Source: Lysinibacillus parviboronicapiens
Lineage (GTDB): Bacteria; Bacillota; Bacilli; Bacillales_A; Planococcaceae
NCBI RefSeq assembly: GCF_003049575.1
Contig: NZ_PYWI01000001.1
Location: forward strand, 1 to 64,000
Length of the DNA: 64,000 nucleotides
Direction of reading: 5' to 3'
Shown: piece after piece, positions 55,293-64,000 of the stretch
Position numbering within the stretch: the first letter of the stretch is position 1
How the letters are laid out: every line of letters starts with the position of its first letter
The notes under the pieces: generated by a model
Told to the model about the DNA's origin: nothing
Database searches by the model: none
What the model saw: the letters and a program-made list of their open reading frames with translations, nothing else
Made by a program: the position numbers and the translations under genes

Positions 55293-55979
55293 TCATTGTT
55301 GTCCTTCATAATAGAACGTTGTCACTTGAACGGTTGCCTGTAGGGTTAAATCTGCATCTTCATAAAGCTGATCTTGTTCCCCTGGTAAGCTAAAGCTAAT
55401 CGTATCTGTTTTCATGACACGCTCTAGTTTTTCTATTTCCTTCAAAAAGCTGTCAAGTGCAGTAAAATCTAAAGCGGCGACTTTTACACTAAATGTCACT
55501 AGCTTCAGCTCAGCAGGCAACGTTTCCTTTGCAATTGAGGAAACTGGCAAATTTTCATCCACTTCGGTCTGCTCCCCGTTTACCTCTGCCTGTGCTTTTT
55601 CAACCATGTTAGGCTCTGTGACCTCTGATTGTGCCACAGCCGTATCATAATTATTAAAATTCAATGACTCTAATCGCGTACCAGACACTTCTTCTATTTC
55701 AGCCATATCTAAAATGATTTTTTCAATGGCCCTTGTTTCAGGCACTTTTTGACGCAACGTTAATATATTTACCAGTTCACCTTGCACTTCATCTAGCTTC
55801 GTAAGTTGTCCTTCGATCTCTGTAATTTGTTGTTGAAGTTGGTTAATATTGCTGGCTTTTGCTTCGACTTCATTGAGCTTTGGCAAAAGTAAATAGTAAT
55901 AGAGTGCAAATAACAGTGCTACAGTTAAAGCTACTAGTAACAGGATGGATGAATTTTTACTACTTGTTAACTTACTCAT
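55293..55979 (-). CDS. pilO: Type IV pilus assembly protein PilO-like
   Basis: 228 residues. Short cytoplasmic start, one membrane helix (about 12-30), a coiled coil (about 33-75: QLQQQITEIEGQLTKLDEVQ) and a C-terminal ferredoxin-like domain. Low sequence conservation; assigned by topology and its place after pilM-pilN. With PilN it links PilM to the pilus base. Overlaps pilN by four bases. Confidence 0.85.
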   Translation of the reverse strand: MSKLTSSKNSSILLLVALTVALLFALYYYLLLPKLNEVEAKASNINQLQQQITEIEGQLTKLDEVQGELVNILTLRQKVPETRAIEKIILDMAEIEEVSGTRLESLNFNNYDTAVAQSEVTEPNMVEKAQAEVNGEQTEVDENLPVSSIAKETLPAELKLVTFSVKVAALDFTALDSFLKEIEKLERVMKTDTISFSLPGEQDQLYEDADLTLQATVQVTTFYYEGQQ

Positions 55980-56569
55980 GAGCGTCGACCTCCAGCTAAA
56001 TACATATAATCTATAGTCGCTGTAATTGTCACTGCATAACGAGGAACTTCCTTAAACTTTTGCTCCGGTGTTTGCTCTATGTGCTCCCCAAGCTCAACAT
56101 TAAAGTTTGATATCGAACTGATTTGTGTATCTTTGAAATAATTACTTGCAAGAAGCCGTTCAACATATGTAGATATAGCTGTCATTGATTCAAAATCTAC
56201 TATGATATTGATAGTATCCGCACCAAATTCGTAACTACGTAAATAGGAATGGACTGGCAACAAATTACGTGTTTCATCTATCAGTGGTGTCACCGGATAA
56301 GAAACACTTTGCACAAATTGTACGGACTGCTCCAATGACCCCTCATTGACACTTTGTCGCATATCTAGCTCCTGCTGTAATTGCTCGCTTTGTTCCATTA
56401 ACGCTTGTTCTTCGTTTGTTAAAGCCTTTATCTCACTTTTAGCAGTGAAAAACATCATGAATACATAGGCGATGAGAATGCCCACCGCTACAATAAGTAT
56501 GCCATATAAAAGCTTTGGCGATGTTGTCTTTTTTTCGAGCTGTGGTAAGAGGTTAATGTTTGGAACCAT
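55976..56569 (-). CDS. pilN: Type IV pilus assembly protein PilN-like
   Basis: 197 residues. N-terminal INLLPQLEKK is the conserved PilN segment that docks on PilM. One membrane helix (about 21-42), coiled coil (about 44-75) and a beta-alpha domain. AAAGGAGGTAAATTA precedes ATG 56569, which shares one base with the pilM stop. Confidence 0.92.
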   Translation of the reverse strand: MVPNINLLPQLEKKTTSPKLLYGILIVAVGILIAYVFMMFFTAKSEIKALTNEEQALMEQSEQLQQELDMRQSVNEGSLEQSVQFVQSVSYPVTPLIDETRNLLPVHSYLRSYEFGADTINIIVDFESMTAISTYVERLLASNYFKDTQISSISNFNVELGEHIEQTPEQKFKEVPRYAVTITATIDYMYLAGGRRS

Positions 56570-57543
56570 TAATTTACCTCCTTTAAAGCCAAGCCAAGTA
56601 ACGTCGAAAACTCTCTTTTAAAGGCTGGGAAATACTGCTTCACCATTTCTTCATTTACAACTGTTAATGGTACGCCTAAATTAGACTCCAATAAATGGCC
56701 AATTGTTTTTAGTAGTGGGTTATCACCGAGTACAATAATTTCATCGACTGATTTTTCACCTTTATGTAAAGAAAATTTAAAGAAATTCATCATACGGTCA
56801 ATTTCAAGCACCTGATCCATCACGATCATGCGGTAATCATCGATTTCGCTGCTATAGCTAAATCGATAGCTAAAATCATCCTCTTCTTTATTCTGCCATT
56901 GTGTTAAATCCGTTTCAATCGATTGATAACGTAAAAACTCTATCTGACCTTGCGAAAAAATACTAATGGACAGTTCATTGATAGACCAATCAGCAATTAA
57001 ATAGGTTTTATCACTAACTAAAACATGCAGATTTTCTAGCAATCGAATATTGCACAACGCACGGATATCGGCAGCTTCTGGCTCTAATGAAACATCAAGA
57101 AACATACCGACCATTTTATTTATCTCTTCCGATGGAGCCGCAAATAACATGGCCTTCCCATCGTCAGGATCAGGATCATACACATCAATCAACGGGTCTT
57201 GGAATGGTAAATGAATGGAATGCCCAAGCTCCATTTCTGCATAACCCCTTAGTTCGTGAAGCTTAACATCTTTCGGATAATCAAAACTCTTTAAAAGCAC
57301 CGTAGTATCCGGCACAAACATACGCACAGCTTGTTTTTTCCCAGTCCATTTCACTACCTGCTCTTTTATAATTTCAAATAATTCTACTTCTTCAACAATG
57401 GTCGCATTTTCAACAATGCCCGGTGTTAAAGGATACTCATAGCCCTGCCACTGACTAGGCTCCGGTCCTTTCGCCACAATCGCACGTAACACATAATCCT
57501 TTAATTCTATTGAAACATGCGACTTGCGCTTTCTCTTAAACAT
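56569..57543 (-). CDS. pilM: Type IV pilus assembly ATPase-fold protein PilM
   Basis: 324 residues from ATG 57543, after AAAAGGGGGTC; the frame extends 45 bases upstream. Actin-like (FtsA-type) fold: SIELKDYVLRAIVAKG phosphate-1 strand, AVRMFVPDTTVLLK, and LIADWSINELSISIF. Glycines usual at some nucleotide loops are replaced, so ATP binding may be weak. Cytoplasmic platform of the pilus assembly complex. Confidence 0.88.
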   Translation of the reverse strand: MFKRKRKSHVSIELKDYVLRAIVAKGPEPSQWQGYEYPLTPGIVENATIVEEVELFEIIKEQVVKWTGKKQAVRMFVPDTTVLLKSFDYPKDVKLHELRGYAEMELGHSIHLPFQDPLIDVYDPDPDDGKAMLFAAPSEEINKMVGMFLDVSLEPEAADIRALCNIRLLENLHVLVSDKTYLIADWSINELSISIFSQGQIEFLRYQSIETDLTQWQNKEEDDFSYRFSYSSEIDDYRMIVMDQVLEIDRMMNFFKFSLHKGEKSVDEIIVLGDNPLLKTIGHLLESNLGVPLTVVNEEMVKQYFPAFKREFSTLLGLALKEVN

Positions 57544-57602
57544 GTGAAAAGACCCCCTTTTCCATTTCAGTATAAACGATTCCCTCAATTAGTCATCCAT
57601 TT

Positions 57603-57647
57603 CCCAGCCAGAAACGCAAAAATATTGCATTTCTGAATGGGTTGGGA
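57603..57647 (-). terminator. Hairpin after the major pilin gene
   Basis: CCCAACC..CAGAAATGCAA and TTGCGTTTCTG..GGCTGGG pair with two interruptions. Without a full U-tract it is more likely a transcript-stabilising or leaky terminator that raises pilin over pilM mRNA. Confidence 0.55.
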
Positions 57648-57672
57648 GGACTGATTATCTTGTAGCTAATGA

Positions 57673-58137
57673 TTATGGTGTTTTTTCACCCTCAATCTTT
57701 TCAACAGTATCGCTACCTTTTTGGTTGTCTTTGTTGATAGACTGAACCGTTGCACCACTAAATGAAACTTTCTTATCAGTACCACTATATACAACATCTG
57801 TTGCAGAAAGTTTATTAGGACTATCTTTAGTTACTGTAGCCGAATCAGCGACTTTTTCAAATGTACCAGCGTTATCTAAATATTTGTCTGTTTTTAATTT
57901 AGCAACAGTAACGGAAGGCTCGTCCGGTTCATCAGTAAAGTATAAATTAGCAGCATTTAATACGTTAATTGCATCAGCTTTTGCTGCATTATAGCGTGAG
58001 TTTTCGATGATGTTACCAATGGCTGGAATTGCAATAGCTGAGATAATCGCTAGGATAACGATAACTGCTAGTAACTCTATTAAAGTTAAACCTTTTTCAT
58101 TTTTCACGTGTTTCTTGTTTAGTAATTTTTTGAACAT
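57673..58137 (-). CDS. pilA: Type IV major pilin (PilA-like)
   Basis: 154 residues. Class III prepilin signal: basic leader ending KNEKG16, then LTLIELLAVIVILAIISAIA with Glu at mature position 5. The long N-terminal helix is followed by a Thr/Ser/Lys/Asp-rich globular head without cysteines. AAGGAGGAACCAACT precedes ATG 58137. Only pilin within the operon and set off by gaps and hairpins on both sides, as expected for the major subunit. Confidence 0.93.
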   Translation of the reverse strand: MFKKLLNKKHVKNEKGLTLIELLAVIVILAIISAIAIPAIGNIIENSRYNAAKADAINVLNAANLYFTDEPDEPSVTVAKLKTDKYLDNAGTFEKVADSATVTKDSPNKLSATDVVYSGTDKKVSFSGATVQSINKDNQKGSDTVEKIEGEKTP

Positions 58138-58280
58138 AGTTGGTTCCTCCTTGAAATTTTATTATATGAAGTGTGTGTACACGGACTTCCTTGAATTTTT
58201 TATGTGAATAACTTTTATATGAATAGCTAGTTAAAGTACTCTGATTAGCCAAACAAAACAAATTTAATGAACAACCAATT

Positions 58281-59486
58281 TTACATATTCTCATATAGCT
58301 GGAACATCGGTAAAAATATCGCGGCGACAATCACACCAACCACTAATGCAAGCACAACAATCATCAGAGGCTCGATTAATGACTTCAATGTATCCACAGC
58401 GCGATCAACCTCGTCCTCATAAAATTCAGCAACTTTTTCAAGCATGTAATCCAACGAGCCTGTACGTTCGCCAATTGACGTCATCTGTGTGACGAGCGGT
58501 GGAAATAACCAGCTTTTTTCTAATGGCTCCGATAAAGTGCCACCCTTTTCTAAATTATCGCGGGCTTCTAGTACCACCTTGCCAATAACGGGATTCCCCG
58601 CCACTTTTTCGACAATCGTCAGCGCCTGTAAAATGGGCACAGAGCTACTAAAAAGAGTAGCTAATGTTCTCGTCATACGCGCAATCACATCTTTTTGCAA
58701 GAGCTGCCCGAAGACAGGCATTCGCAAAAGCACAACATTGACTGTATAGTGAAAATCCTTGTTATTTTTATAAAAAAAGTTAAATCCGACTACTACAATA
58801 AGTAGTGCCAAAATAACGATATACCAAAATTCAATTAGCCAATCACTGATGCCCACGACAATAATGGTAATTAAGGGCATCTCTAAATCCATATCTTTAA
58901 AGGCATCCATAAAGGTCGGCACGATAAAGACCATTAAAAACATCCCAACGACTAATGTTAGAACTGATAATACTGCTGGATAAGTCATAGCGGATTGAAT
59001 TTTCTTTTTAATGTTATACTGTTTTTCTAGTGTGCCTGCTAATCGCTCAAGCGTATCATCGATGTTTCCAGTTGCTTCACCGGCCCGCATCATGTTAATG
59101 AAGAGCACAGGAAATACTTTAGGATGTTTGGCAGAGGCATCTGAAAACGACGAACCGCTTCGAATGTCTTCCTCAACTTGCATCAAGGCACGCTTTAATG
59201 GCTTACTCCTTGTTTGTTCCCCTAAAATATGAGTGGCTTCCACTACGGATACGCCCGCACGAATGAGCGTGGCGTATTGCCTACAGTAAATGACGAAATC
59301 CTGATGTTTGACCTTGGTACCCAAGGCGATGTCCTTGTGTAAAATACTATTGGACTCTTGAATATCTCGTGCATTGATGCCCTGTGCACGTAGCTTGTCA
59401 ATTGCCACTTTTTTATTTGGCGCATCAATAGTGCCCTTTTTTTGTGCCCCTGTTTTCGTGCGACCACTATAGCGAAATACTGTCAA
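58281..59486 (-). CDS. pilC: Type IV pilus inner-membrane platform PilC (GspF family)
   Basis: 401 residues from TTG 59486, overlapping the pilT stop by four bases (TTGA). Two GspF domains: FVIYCRQYATLIRAGVSVVE with LFINMMRAGEATGNIDDTLE, and MTRTLATLFSSSVPILQAL with MTSIGERTGSLDYMLEKVAE. Three membrane helices. Couples PilB/PilT to pilin assembly. Confidence 0.95.
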   Translation of the reverse strand: MTVFRYSGRTKTGAQKKGTIDAPNKKVAIDKLRAQGINARDIQESNSILHKDIALGTKVKHQDFVIYCRQYATLIRAGVSVVEATHILGEQTRSKPLKRALMQVEEDIRSGSSFSDASAKHPKVFPVLFINMMRAGEATGNIDDTLERLAGTLEKQYNIKKKIQSAMTYPAVLSVLTLVVGMFLMVFIVPTFMDAFKDMDLEMPLITIIVVGISDWLIEFWYIVILALLIVVVGFNFFYKNNKDFHYTVNVVLLRMPVFGQLLQKDVIARMTRTLATLFSSSVPILQALTIVEKVAGNPVIGKVVLEARDNLEKGGTLSEPLEKSWLFPPLVTQMTSIGERTGSLDYMLEKVAEFYEDEVDRAVDTLKSLIEPLMIVVLALVVGVIVAAIFLPMFQLYENM

Positions 59487-60529
59487 CTATAATCACCAGC
59501 GTTCATAAATGGTCGTGCATCCTCTAGTGAAATTTTTCCTGTAGCGATTAAGTGCTGCATGGATGATTCCAGTGTGTGCATCCCCAGAGCCTTACTTGTC
59601 TGCATCACACTTGGAATTTGGTGAATTTTCTCATTACGAATTAAGTTGGCAATGGAAGGTGCTTGTACCAAAATTTCAGTTGCTGCAATACGGCCCTTTA
59701 CATCTTTGCGTACAAATAAACGCTGTGAAATAATTCCTTGCAGTACATTGGCAAGTTGCACACGGATTTGACTTTGCTGATGTGGTGGAAACACATCAAT
59801 AATGCGGTCGATTGTGGTTGGTGCACTGCTAGTATGCAAGGTTGCCATGACTAAGTGCCCTGTTTCAGCAGCAGTAATTGCCGTCGAAATTGTTTCATAA
59901 TCGCGCATCTCACCAACTAAAATAATATCGGGGTCCTGCCGTAATGAAGCCCGTAAACCATTGGCAAAGCTCTTCGTATCGACGCCTACTTCCCGTTGGT
60001 TAATGACTGATTTTTTATGAGCATGTAAATACTCAATCGGATCTTCTAGTGTGATAATGTGCTTGGCACGCGTTTCATTTATGTAATCAATCATTGCCGC
60101 TAAGGTCGTGGATTTTCCTGAACCAGTTGGCCCCGTTACTAAAATAAGCCCCTGGGGTTTTTCTGCCAATCGATACAGTACTTCTGGCATATTGAGTGAT
60201 TCAATGGACGGTATTTGCGCCTCTATTAAACGTGCCGCAATTGTTACTTCATTGCGTTGATGGTAGGCATTGACACGGAATCGGCATTTTCCAGGCAAGG
60301 AAAAATTAAAGTCCGTCTCGCCTTTCTCCTCAAACTCCTGTAGTTTATGTGCTGGTAAAATAACCTTCACCATTTCCTGTAAATCTTCTGTTTCTAATGG
60401 TGTTTCTCCATATGGCTCTAGCTTGCCATGGATACGATACACAGGGGGAATGCCTTTCGTTAAATGTAGATCAGATGCTTTTTCCTCAAATGAACGGGTT
60501 AATAGTTCAACAATTGAATATGCTGTCAT
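59483..60529 (-). CDS. pilT: Pilus retraction ATPase PilT
   Basis: 348 residues. Walker A GPTGSGKSTT, Asp-box ITLEDPIEYLH, His-box ATLHTSSAPTTIDRIID, and the PilT-specific AIRNLIREKIHQI-like element (here NLIRNEKIHQIPSVMQ). Depolymerises pili to drive twitching and DNA uptake. Its presence points to dynamic type IV pili and not just a competence pseudopilus. Confidence 0.96.
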   Translation of the reverse strand: MTAYSIVELLTRSFEEKASDLHLTKGIPPVYRIHGKLEPYGETPLETEDLQEMVKVILPAHKLQEFEEKGETDFNFSLPGKCRFRVNAYHQRNEVTIAARLIEAQIPSIESLNMPEVLYRLAEKPQGLILVTGPTGSGKSTTLAAMIDYINETRAKHIITLEDPIEYLHAHKKSVINQREVGVDTKSFANGLRASLRQDPDIILVGEMRDYETISTAITAAETGHLVMATLHTSSAPTTIDRIIDVFPPHQQSQIRVQLANVLQGIISQRLFVRKDVKGRIAATEILVQAPSIANLIRNEKIHQIPSVMQTSKALGMHTLESSMQHLIATGKISLEDARPFMNAGDYS

Positions 60530-60541
60530 TTATGTCACATC

Positions 60542-62206
60542 CTAGTCTGCGCTTGCTACGCGTAATATTTCTGATGTGGTCGTTTGGCCAGCAACGACCT
60601 TTAATAGCCCGTCTACTAAAAGCGTATGATAGCCTTTTTGCTTCATGTAATCCCTTATGACGCTATCACCCATACGACTTAAAATCATGTCTTTTACTGT
60701 GCGGTCAACTGGCAAAATTTCATGAATTGCCATACGTCCACGGTAACCAGTCTGATTGCAAGCTGGACAGCCACGACCTTTCTTGCCATGTGTTACACCT
60801 TCGATCCCGTTTTCTTCTAGAATTTCGAGTTCACGTGAAGTAAATGCATATGTTTCTGAACAATCTCGACACACTTTTCGTACTAAGCGTTGAGCCATAA
60901 TTCCGACAAGTGAAGAGGATAGAAGAAATGGTTCAATCCCCATATCATGTAAGCGTGAAATAGATTCCACTGCGCTATTTGTATGCAATGTGCTTAACAC
61001 TAAATGGCCTGTCAGTGACGCACGGATAGAAATCTGTGCTGTTTCAAGGTCACGAATTTCACCAACCATAACGATATCTGGATCTTGACGTAAAATGGAG
61101 CGTAAACCAGTCGCAAACGTTAAACCGACCTCTTCTTTAACCTGAATTTGATTGATGCCATCTAGCTGGTATTCAACTGGGTCTTCCACCGTAATAATAT
61201 TGACGCCCTCTTGATTTAAATAACTAAGTGCAGCATATAAAGTGGAAGATTTTCCTGAGCCTGTTGGTCCTGTAATTAGCATAATGCCATTTGGATGGGC
61301 AATCATTTTGCGGAAAAGTGCTTCATTGCTTTCACTAAAACCTAATTTGTCTATGTCATTTGCCGCATTCGTTAAATCTAAAATACGCATGACAACTTTT
61401 TCCCCGTAAATAGTGGGTAACGTTGATAGTCGGATATCAACTGGTCTGAAATTAACATTCGTTTTAATGCGCCCATCCTGCGGAATACGATTTTCAGTAA
61501 TATTTAAATTGCCCATAATCTTAATACGTGCTAGAACAACATTTTGCATATGTTTGGGTAATGAACGCTCGGTACGTAACACCCCATCCACTCGATAGCG
61601 CACACGTAGTTCAGTTTCCTGAGGATCAAAATGGATATCACTCGCTCGCTGCGCCACACCGTTCGCTATTATTTGATTCACTAAACGCATAATCGGCGAA
61701 TCTTCGTTTTCGATTTCTTCTTGCGTGTCTGTTCCCAAAGCACCTAAATCTTGTAGTGCTGCATCCATCGATTCTTGTAAATCATAGTATTTCGTTATCG
61801 TACGGTACAAATCATCCTTAGCAGCAATACTTGTCTCTATTTGACAGCCTGTCGTCATGCGAACTTCTTCAATTGCAAAATAATCCATCGGGTCTGCCAT
61901 TGCGATAAATAATTTGTTTTTCTCCTTACGAATAGGCATAATATTCGTCCGCTTCGCTAGTTCAGCTGGAATTAACTGTAGTAACTCTGGGCTTATTGAA
62001 AATTGGTTTAAGCTAATATGCGGAATGCCCAGCTGAAACTCCAGTACTTCGATGAGTTGCTGTTCCGTTAAGTAATTTTCTTTAATAAGAAAATCCCCTA
62101 GCTTTTCCTCTTTCATTTTCGTCGTTAACGCATAATCTAGCTGTTGCGCTGTAATAACAGCTGATTCTACAAGTAAATCGCCTAAACGTTTACGTCCTAC
62201 AGCCAT
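60542..62206 (-). CDS. pilB: Pilus extension ATPase PilB (GspE family)
   Basis: 554 residues. MshE-N type domain (about 1-150), then the ATPase with GPTGSGKSSTLYAALSYLNQ (Walker A), ITVEDPVEYQLDGINQIQV and STLHTNSAVESISRL. The C-terminal zinc knuckle CRDC...GCPACNQTGYRGR has four cysteines. Powers pilus polymerisation. AGAGGGAGGTAAGCAA precedes ATG 62206. Confidence 0.96.
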   Translation of the reverse strand: MAVGRKRLGDLLVESAVITAQQLDYALTTKMKEEKLGDFLIKENYLTEQQLIEVLEFQLGIPHISLNQFSISPELLQLIPAELAKRTNIMPIRKEKNKLFIAMADPMDYFAIEEVRMTTGCQIETSIAAKDDLYRTITKYYDLQESMDAALQDLGALGTDTQEEIENEDSPIMRLVNQIIANGVAQRASDIHFDPQETELRVRYRVDGVLRTERSLPKHMQNVVLARIKIMGNLNITENRIPQDGRIKTNVNFRPVDIRLSTLPTIYGEKVVMRILDLTNAANDIDKLGFSESNEALFRKMIAHPNGIMLITGPTGSGKSSTLYAALSYLNQEGVNIITVEDPVEYQLDGINQIQVKEEVGLTFATGLRSILRQDPDIVMVGEIRDLETAQISIRASLTGHLVLSTLHTNSAVESISRLHDMGIEPFLLSSSLVGIMAQRLVRKVCRDCSETYAFTSRELEILEENGIEGVTHGKKGRGCPACNQTGYRGRMAIHEILPVDRTVKDMILSRMGDSVIRDYMKQKGYHTLLVDGLLKVVAGQTTTSEILRVASAD

Positions 62207-62224
62207 TTGCTTACCTCCCTCTTA

Positions 62225-63559
62225 TCACGGACTCGTTTGCACAAAATTGCCACCTTTATCGTAATAACCATAGACAATTTCTGGACCGTCTACTTGCGTA
62301 TCGTTATTTGTCTTTGCCAAACTGTCTGTATCAGACAAACCATTACCATCTAGATCGATTTGTAAATCTGGGTCTGCTGTAGCTGCACTTGCATTTTGTG
62401 TTGGCGCAGTCACAGGGGCAGGCTCTTTCGTGGAGCGTGTAACTATCCGATTTTCAGGCGCATAATAGTCTTTACTTATAAGCTGTTCATCCGTTGTACC
62501 ATGCTCAACAATGGAACGATAAACCTCCACACGAAACCCCTCTTGACCTTCTTGTTCCACTCGCTCTTGCCCAACTTTTAAATCATCAGAATACCGATAA
62601 ATAATACGAGGTTTTACAATTTTATCTTTAGTAACACGAACAGTAATTTCTTTGTCCTTTGTCGGTGCAAAAATTTCTATTTTTAATTGATTGCCCTCAA
62701 GAGTTGTTTTCAACTTTCCAGTAAGTGTAGAGCGGTTGATAAATTGTAAGTCCTTATGTAACGCTACATTTACATTAGCCTCGATGCCCTTTTGCATATA
62801 ACTAGGCAATACCTGTTGTGCGTGACGTTCAATTATTTCATAGTCTGTTTGAAGCACAACACTGTATATCGTTGAAGCAAGAAAGTTTAGTCCTGCTTCA
62901 CTTACAGCGCTTGTTTGTTCACCTAACAAAGACAGCAAGGACACTGGTTTATTCGGCACTAAATTTAATTCTTGTAAAGAGGGAATGATTTTAGGAATCC
63001 CAATGGCCTCGGCAGGTATATCCACTACTTGGAAGCCGATTCTTTCCTCTGTTTGCATAAAGGCATCATTTACAACTGCTTCAATTTCATGATTGCGCAA
63101 AAGACTTGCCTGCGAAGAAATATTAAGAAGTGTTTTTTCTGATTGCCAAATGTCTACTGCCTCAATTTGCTGAATACTCTCTTCATTTATTGTGACGGGA
63201 ATTGGGACATGCACCACTTTATCCTCTTGCCAAAATGCATACCATGGTTTTTTTGCCAGCGATTCATATTGTGTGATTGCTGCTGAAGTATCAAAAGAGA
63301 GTTGCTTAGCGTCTAGCGTTATGGAAGTATTTCCACCACTAATTACGATTGCTGTCGCTTGCCATTGAGTTATTGCTGTCTGTAGGGTTGATTCTAACGC
63401 GGCGTCTTTTATTCCTTCGATTTCAATACCACCAATCGTTGATTCCTTGGTATCCTCCTTGGCAAAAACTGTGCCATTTAACACAATATTCGGCAGACAG
63501 ACTGCTACTATTAGCACTGCACCTATCAACATCATTGCTATTTGTAAGTATCTTTTCAT
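62225..63559 (-). CDS. G5/VanW-like surface protein heading the pil operon
   Basis: 444 residues. N-terminal signal or anchor helix (about 5-27), a long extracytoplasmic region of VanW/peptidoglycan-binding-like repeats (about 40-300), and a G5-type stretch (about 330-385: GQERVEQEGQEGFRVEVYRS, then DYYAPENRIVTRSTKEP). A short calcium-type motif DLDGNGLSDTDS lies near residue 405. The Pro/Ala/Thr linker precedes it. GGGGGGGCAGGCT precedes ATG 63559. First gene of the pil operon, 18 bases from pilB; may guide the fibre through the cell wall (inference). Confidence 0.8.
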   Translation of the reverse strand: MKRYLQIAMMLIGAVLIVAVCLPNIVLNGTVFAKEDTKESTIGGIEIEGIKDAALESTLQTAITQWQATAIVISGGNTSITLDAKQLSFDTSAAITQYESLAKKPWYAFWQEDKVVHVPIPVTINEESIQQIEAVDIWQSEKTLLNISSQASLLRNHEIEAVVNDAFMQTEERIGFQVVDIPAEAIGIPKIIPSLQELNLVPNKPVSLLSLLGEQTSAVSEAGLNFLASTIYSVVLQTDYEIIERHAQQVLPSYMQKGIEANVNVALHKDLQFINRSTLTGKLKTTLEGNQLKIEIFAPTKDKEITVRVTKDKIVKPRIIYRYSDDLKVGQERVEQEGQEGFRVEVYRSIVEHGTTDEQLISKDYYAPENRIVTRSTKEPAPVTAPTQNASAATADPDLQIDLDGNGLSDTDSLAKTNNDTQVDGPEIVYGYYDKGGNFVQTSP

Positions 63560-63947
63560 AGCCTGCCCCCCCTAATTTGCTACTAAATTATATATGTTTC
63601 AACTAGTTTTAATACTATATACTCATTACATTTTCAAGGATACTACAAAATAACATTAATGACACTACTATCAACCCATTTTTTTCTAAATTTTTTTCTT
63701 TTGTCCATAAAAACTTCGAAAAATAGCCTACTTTATAGTTAAATAAATGATATATTATCCATACACACATCTTTTATACTAGGAAATAGGGATTGCACCA
63801 TTTTCACTACGTTTAAATGAAATACTAATTTCAAGGTGCTTTCAGGCAGTTAAAGCCTAAGAAAAATCAGTTATTATTTTTTCGATGTAAACTCAAACAG
63901 TATATTAAAGGACATATCTAAATCCTCAGCGTTTAAAGGAAGTGAAC
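63560..63947. other. Divergent intergenic region between the pil operon and the next prepilin
   Basis: AT-rich, no gene seen. It must hold both divergent promoters. A minus-strand pair TTGAAA-17-TATTAA at 63609-63637 is the best candidate for the pil operon. Confidence 0.5.
63609..63637 (-). promoter_or_regulatory. Candidate promoter of the pil operon
   Basis: On the minus strand TTGAAA (63637-63632), a 17-base spacer and TATTAA (63614-63609), 50 bases upstream of the first start codon. Confidence 0.35.
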
Positions 63948-64000
63948 ATGATGTTTGTAAAAAACAACGAATCGGGCATTACACTTGTTGAAGTTGTTGC
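63948..64000 (+). CDS. Second prepilin-like protein, 5' end only
   Basis: ATG 63948 follows AAAGGAAGTG at good spacing; ATG 63951 is next. Seventeen residues are visible: a short leader ending NESG10, then ITLVEVV with Glu at mature position 5, the hallmark of type IV prepilins or minor pseudopilins. Expected to be cut by PilD. It reads away from the pil operon and probably opens a minor-pilin cluster beyond the window. Confidence 0.85.
   Translation, partial: MMFVKNNESGITLVEVV

Overview
The window is one contig end from a low-GC, endospore-forming Gram-positive bacterium. The best fit is Lysinibacillus or a close Planococcaceae/Bacillaceae relative. This rests on spoIIAA-spoIIAB-sigF-spoVAF, resABCDE-sigX-rsiX, scpAB-ypuF-ribT, fur-xerD-deoB-pdp, nudF-yqkF-yqkE-yqkD and lexA-yneAB-ynzC-tkt-sirA-yneF, all in Bacillus-like order, on strong AGGAGG-type ribosome binding sites and on frequent TTG/GTG starts. 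I recognised no tRNA, rRNA, CRISPR array, phage or intact insertion sequence. The first 19 bases are a Tn5/Nextera mosaic end, so the left edge is an assembly break inside a collagen-like repeat gene.

Layout. 1-800: truncated collagen-like (exosporium-type) gene and a small amphipathic protein. 1032-2366: glnA with a perfect GlnR/TnrA palindrome upstream but no glnR beside it. 2859-6582: a compact operon of receiver-PP2C phosphatase, RsbW/RsbT-like ATPase, Cache-domain chemoreceptor and STAS antagonist, i.e. a partner-switching module with its own chemoreceptor; I consider it the best candidate for an undescribed system. 6629-9236: NSS-family transporter and an FMN-riboswitch-controlled riboflavin transporter (ribU). 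9429-17435: rsiX, sigX, resE, resD, resC, resB, resA. 17803-24880: rluB, a dacB-like carboxypeptidase, scpB, scpA, ypuF, ribT, a 36-residue membrane microprotein and lysA. 25096-28142: spoVAF and the spoIIA operon. 28524-33908: nucleoside salvage (pdp, deoB), xerD, fur, a membrane protein and nudF. 33983-41635: yqkF, a VanZ-like protein, two acetyltransferases, yqkE, a thiolase, yqkD, a 299-bp inverted-repeat element, luxS and yneF.

41736-53682 is the lexA-yneA-yneB-ynzC-tkt-sirA block, opened up by extra genes: a liaIH-liaFSR envelope-stress operon, a serine hydrolase followed by a 23-residue micro-ORF, a small membrane protein and two acetyltransferases. Four SOS boxes lie between divergent yneA and lexA, two of them at the promoter -35 elements or spacers.

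54481-63559 is a nine-gene type IV pilus operon read on the minus strand: a G5/VanW-like surface protein, pilB, pilT, pilC, a major pilin, pilM, pilN, pilO and the prepilin peptidase. A second prepilin starts divergently at 63948 and is cut by the window end, so the locus continues to the right.

Most start codons were reassigned from the longest open frame to the codon best placed after a ribosome binding site. Gene symbols follow Bacillus subtilis where sequence and neighbourhood agree. No database search was run; family calls rest on motif and sequence recognition.
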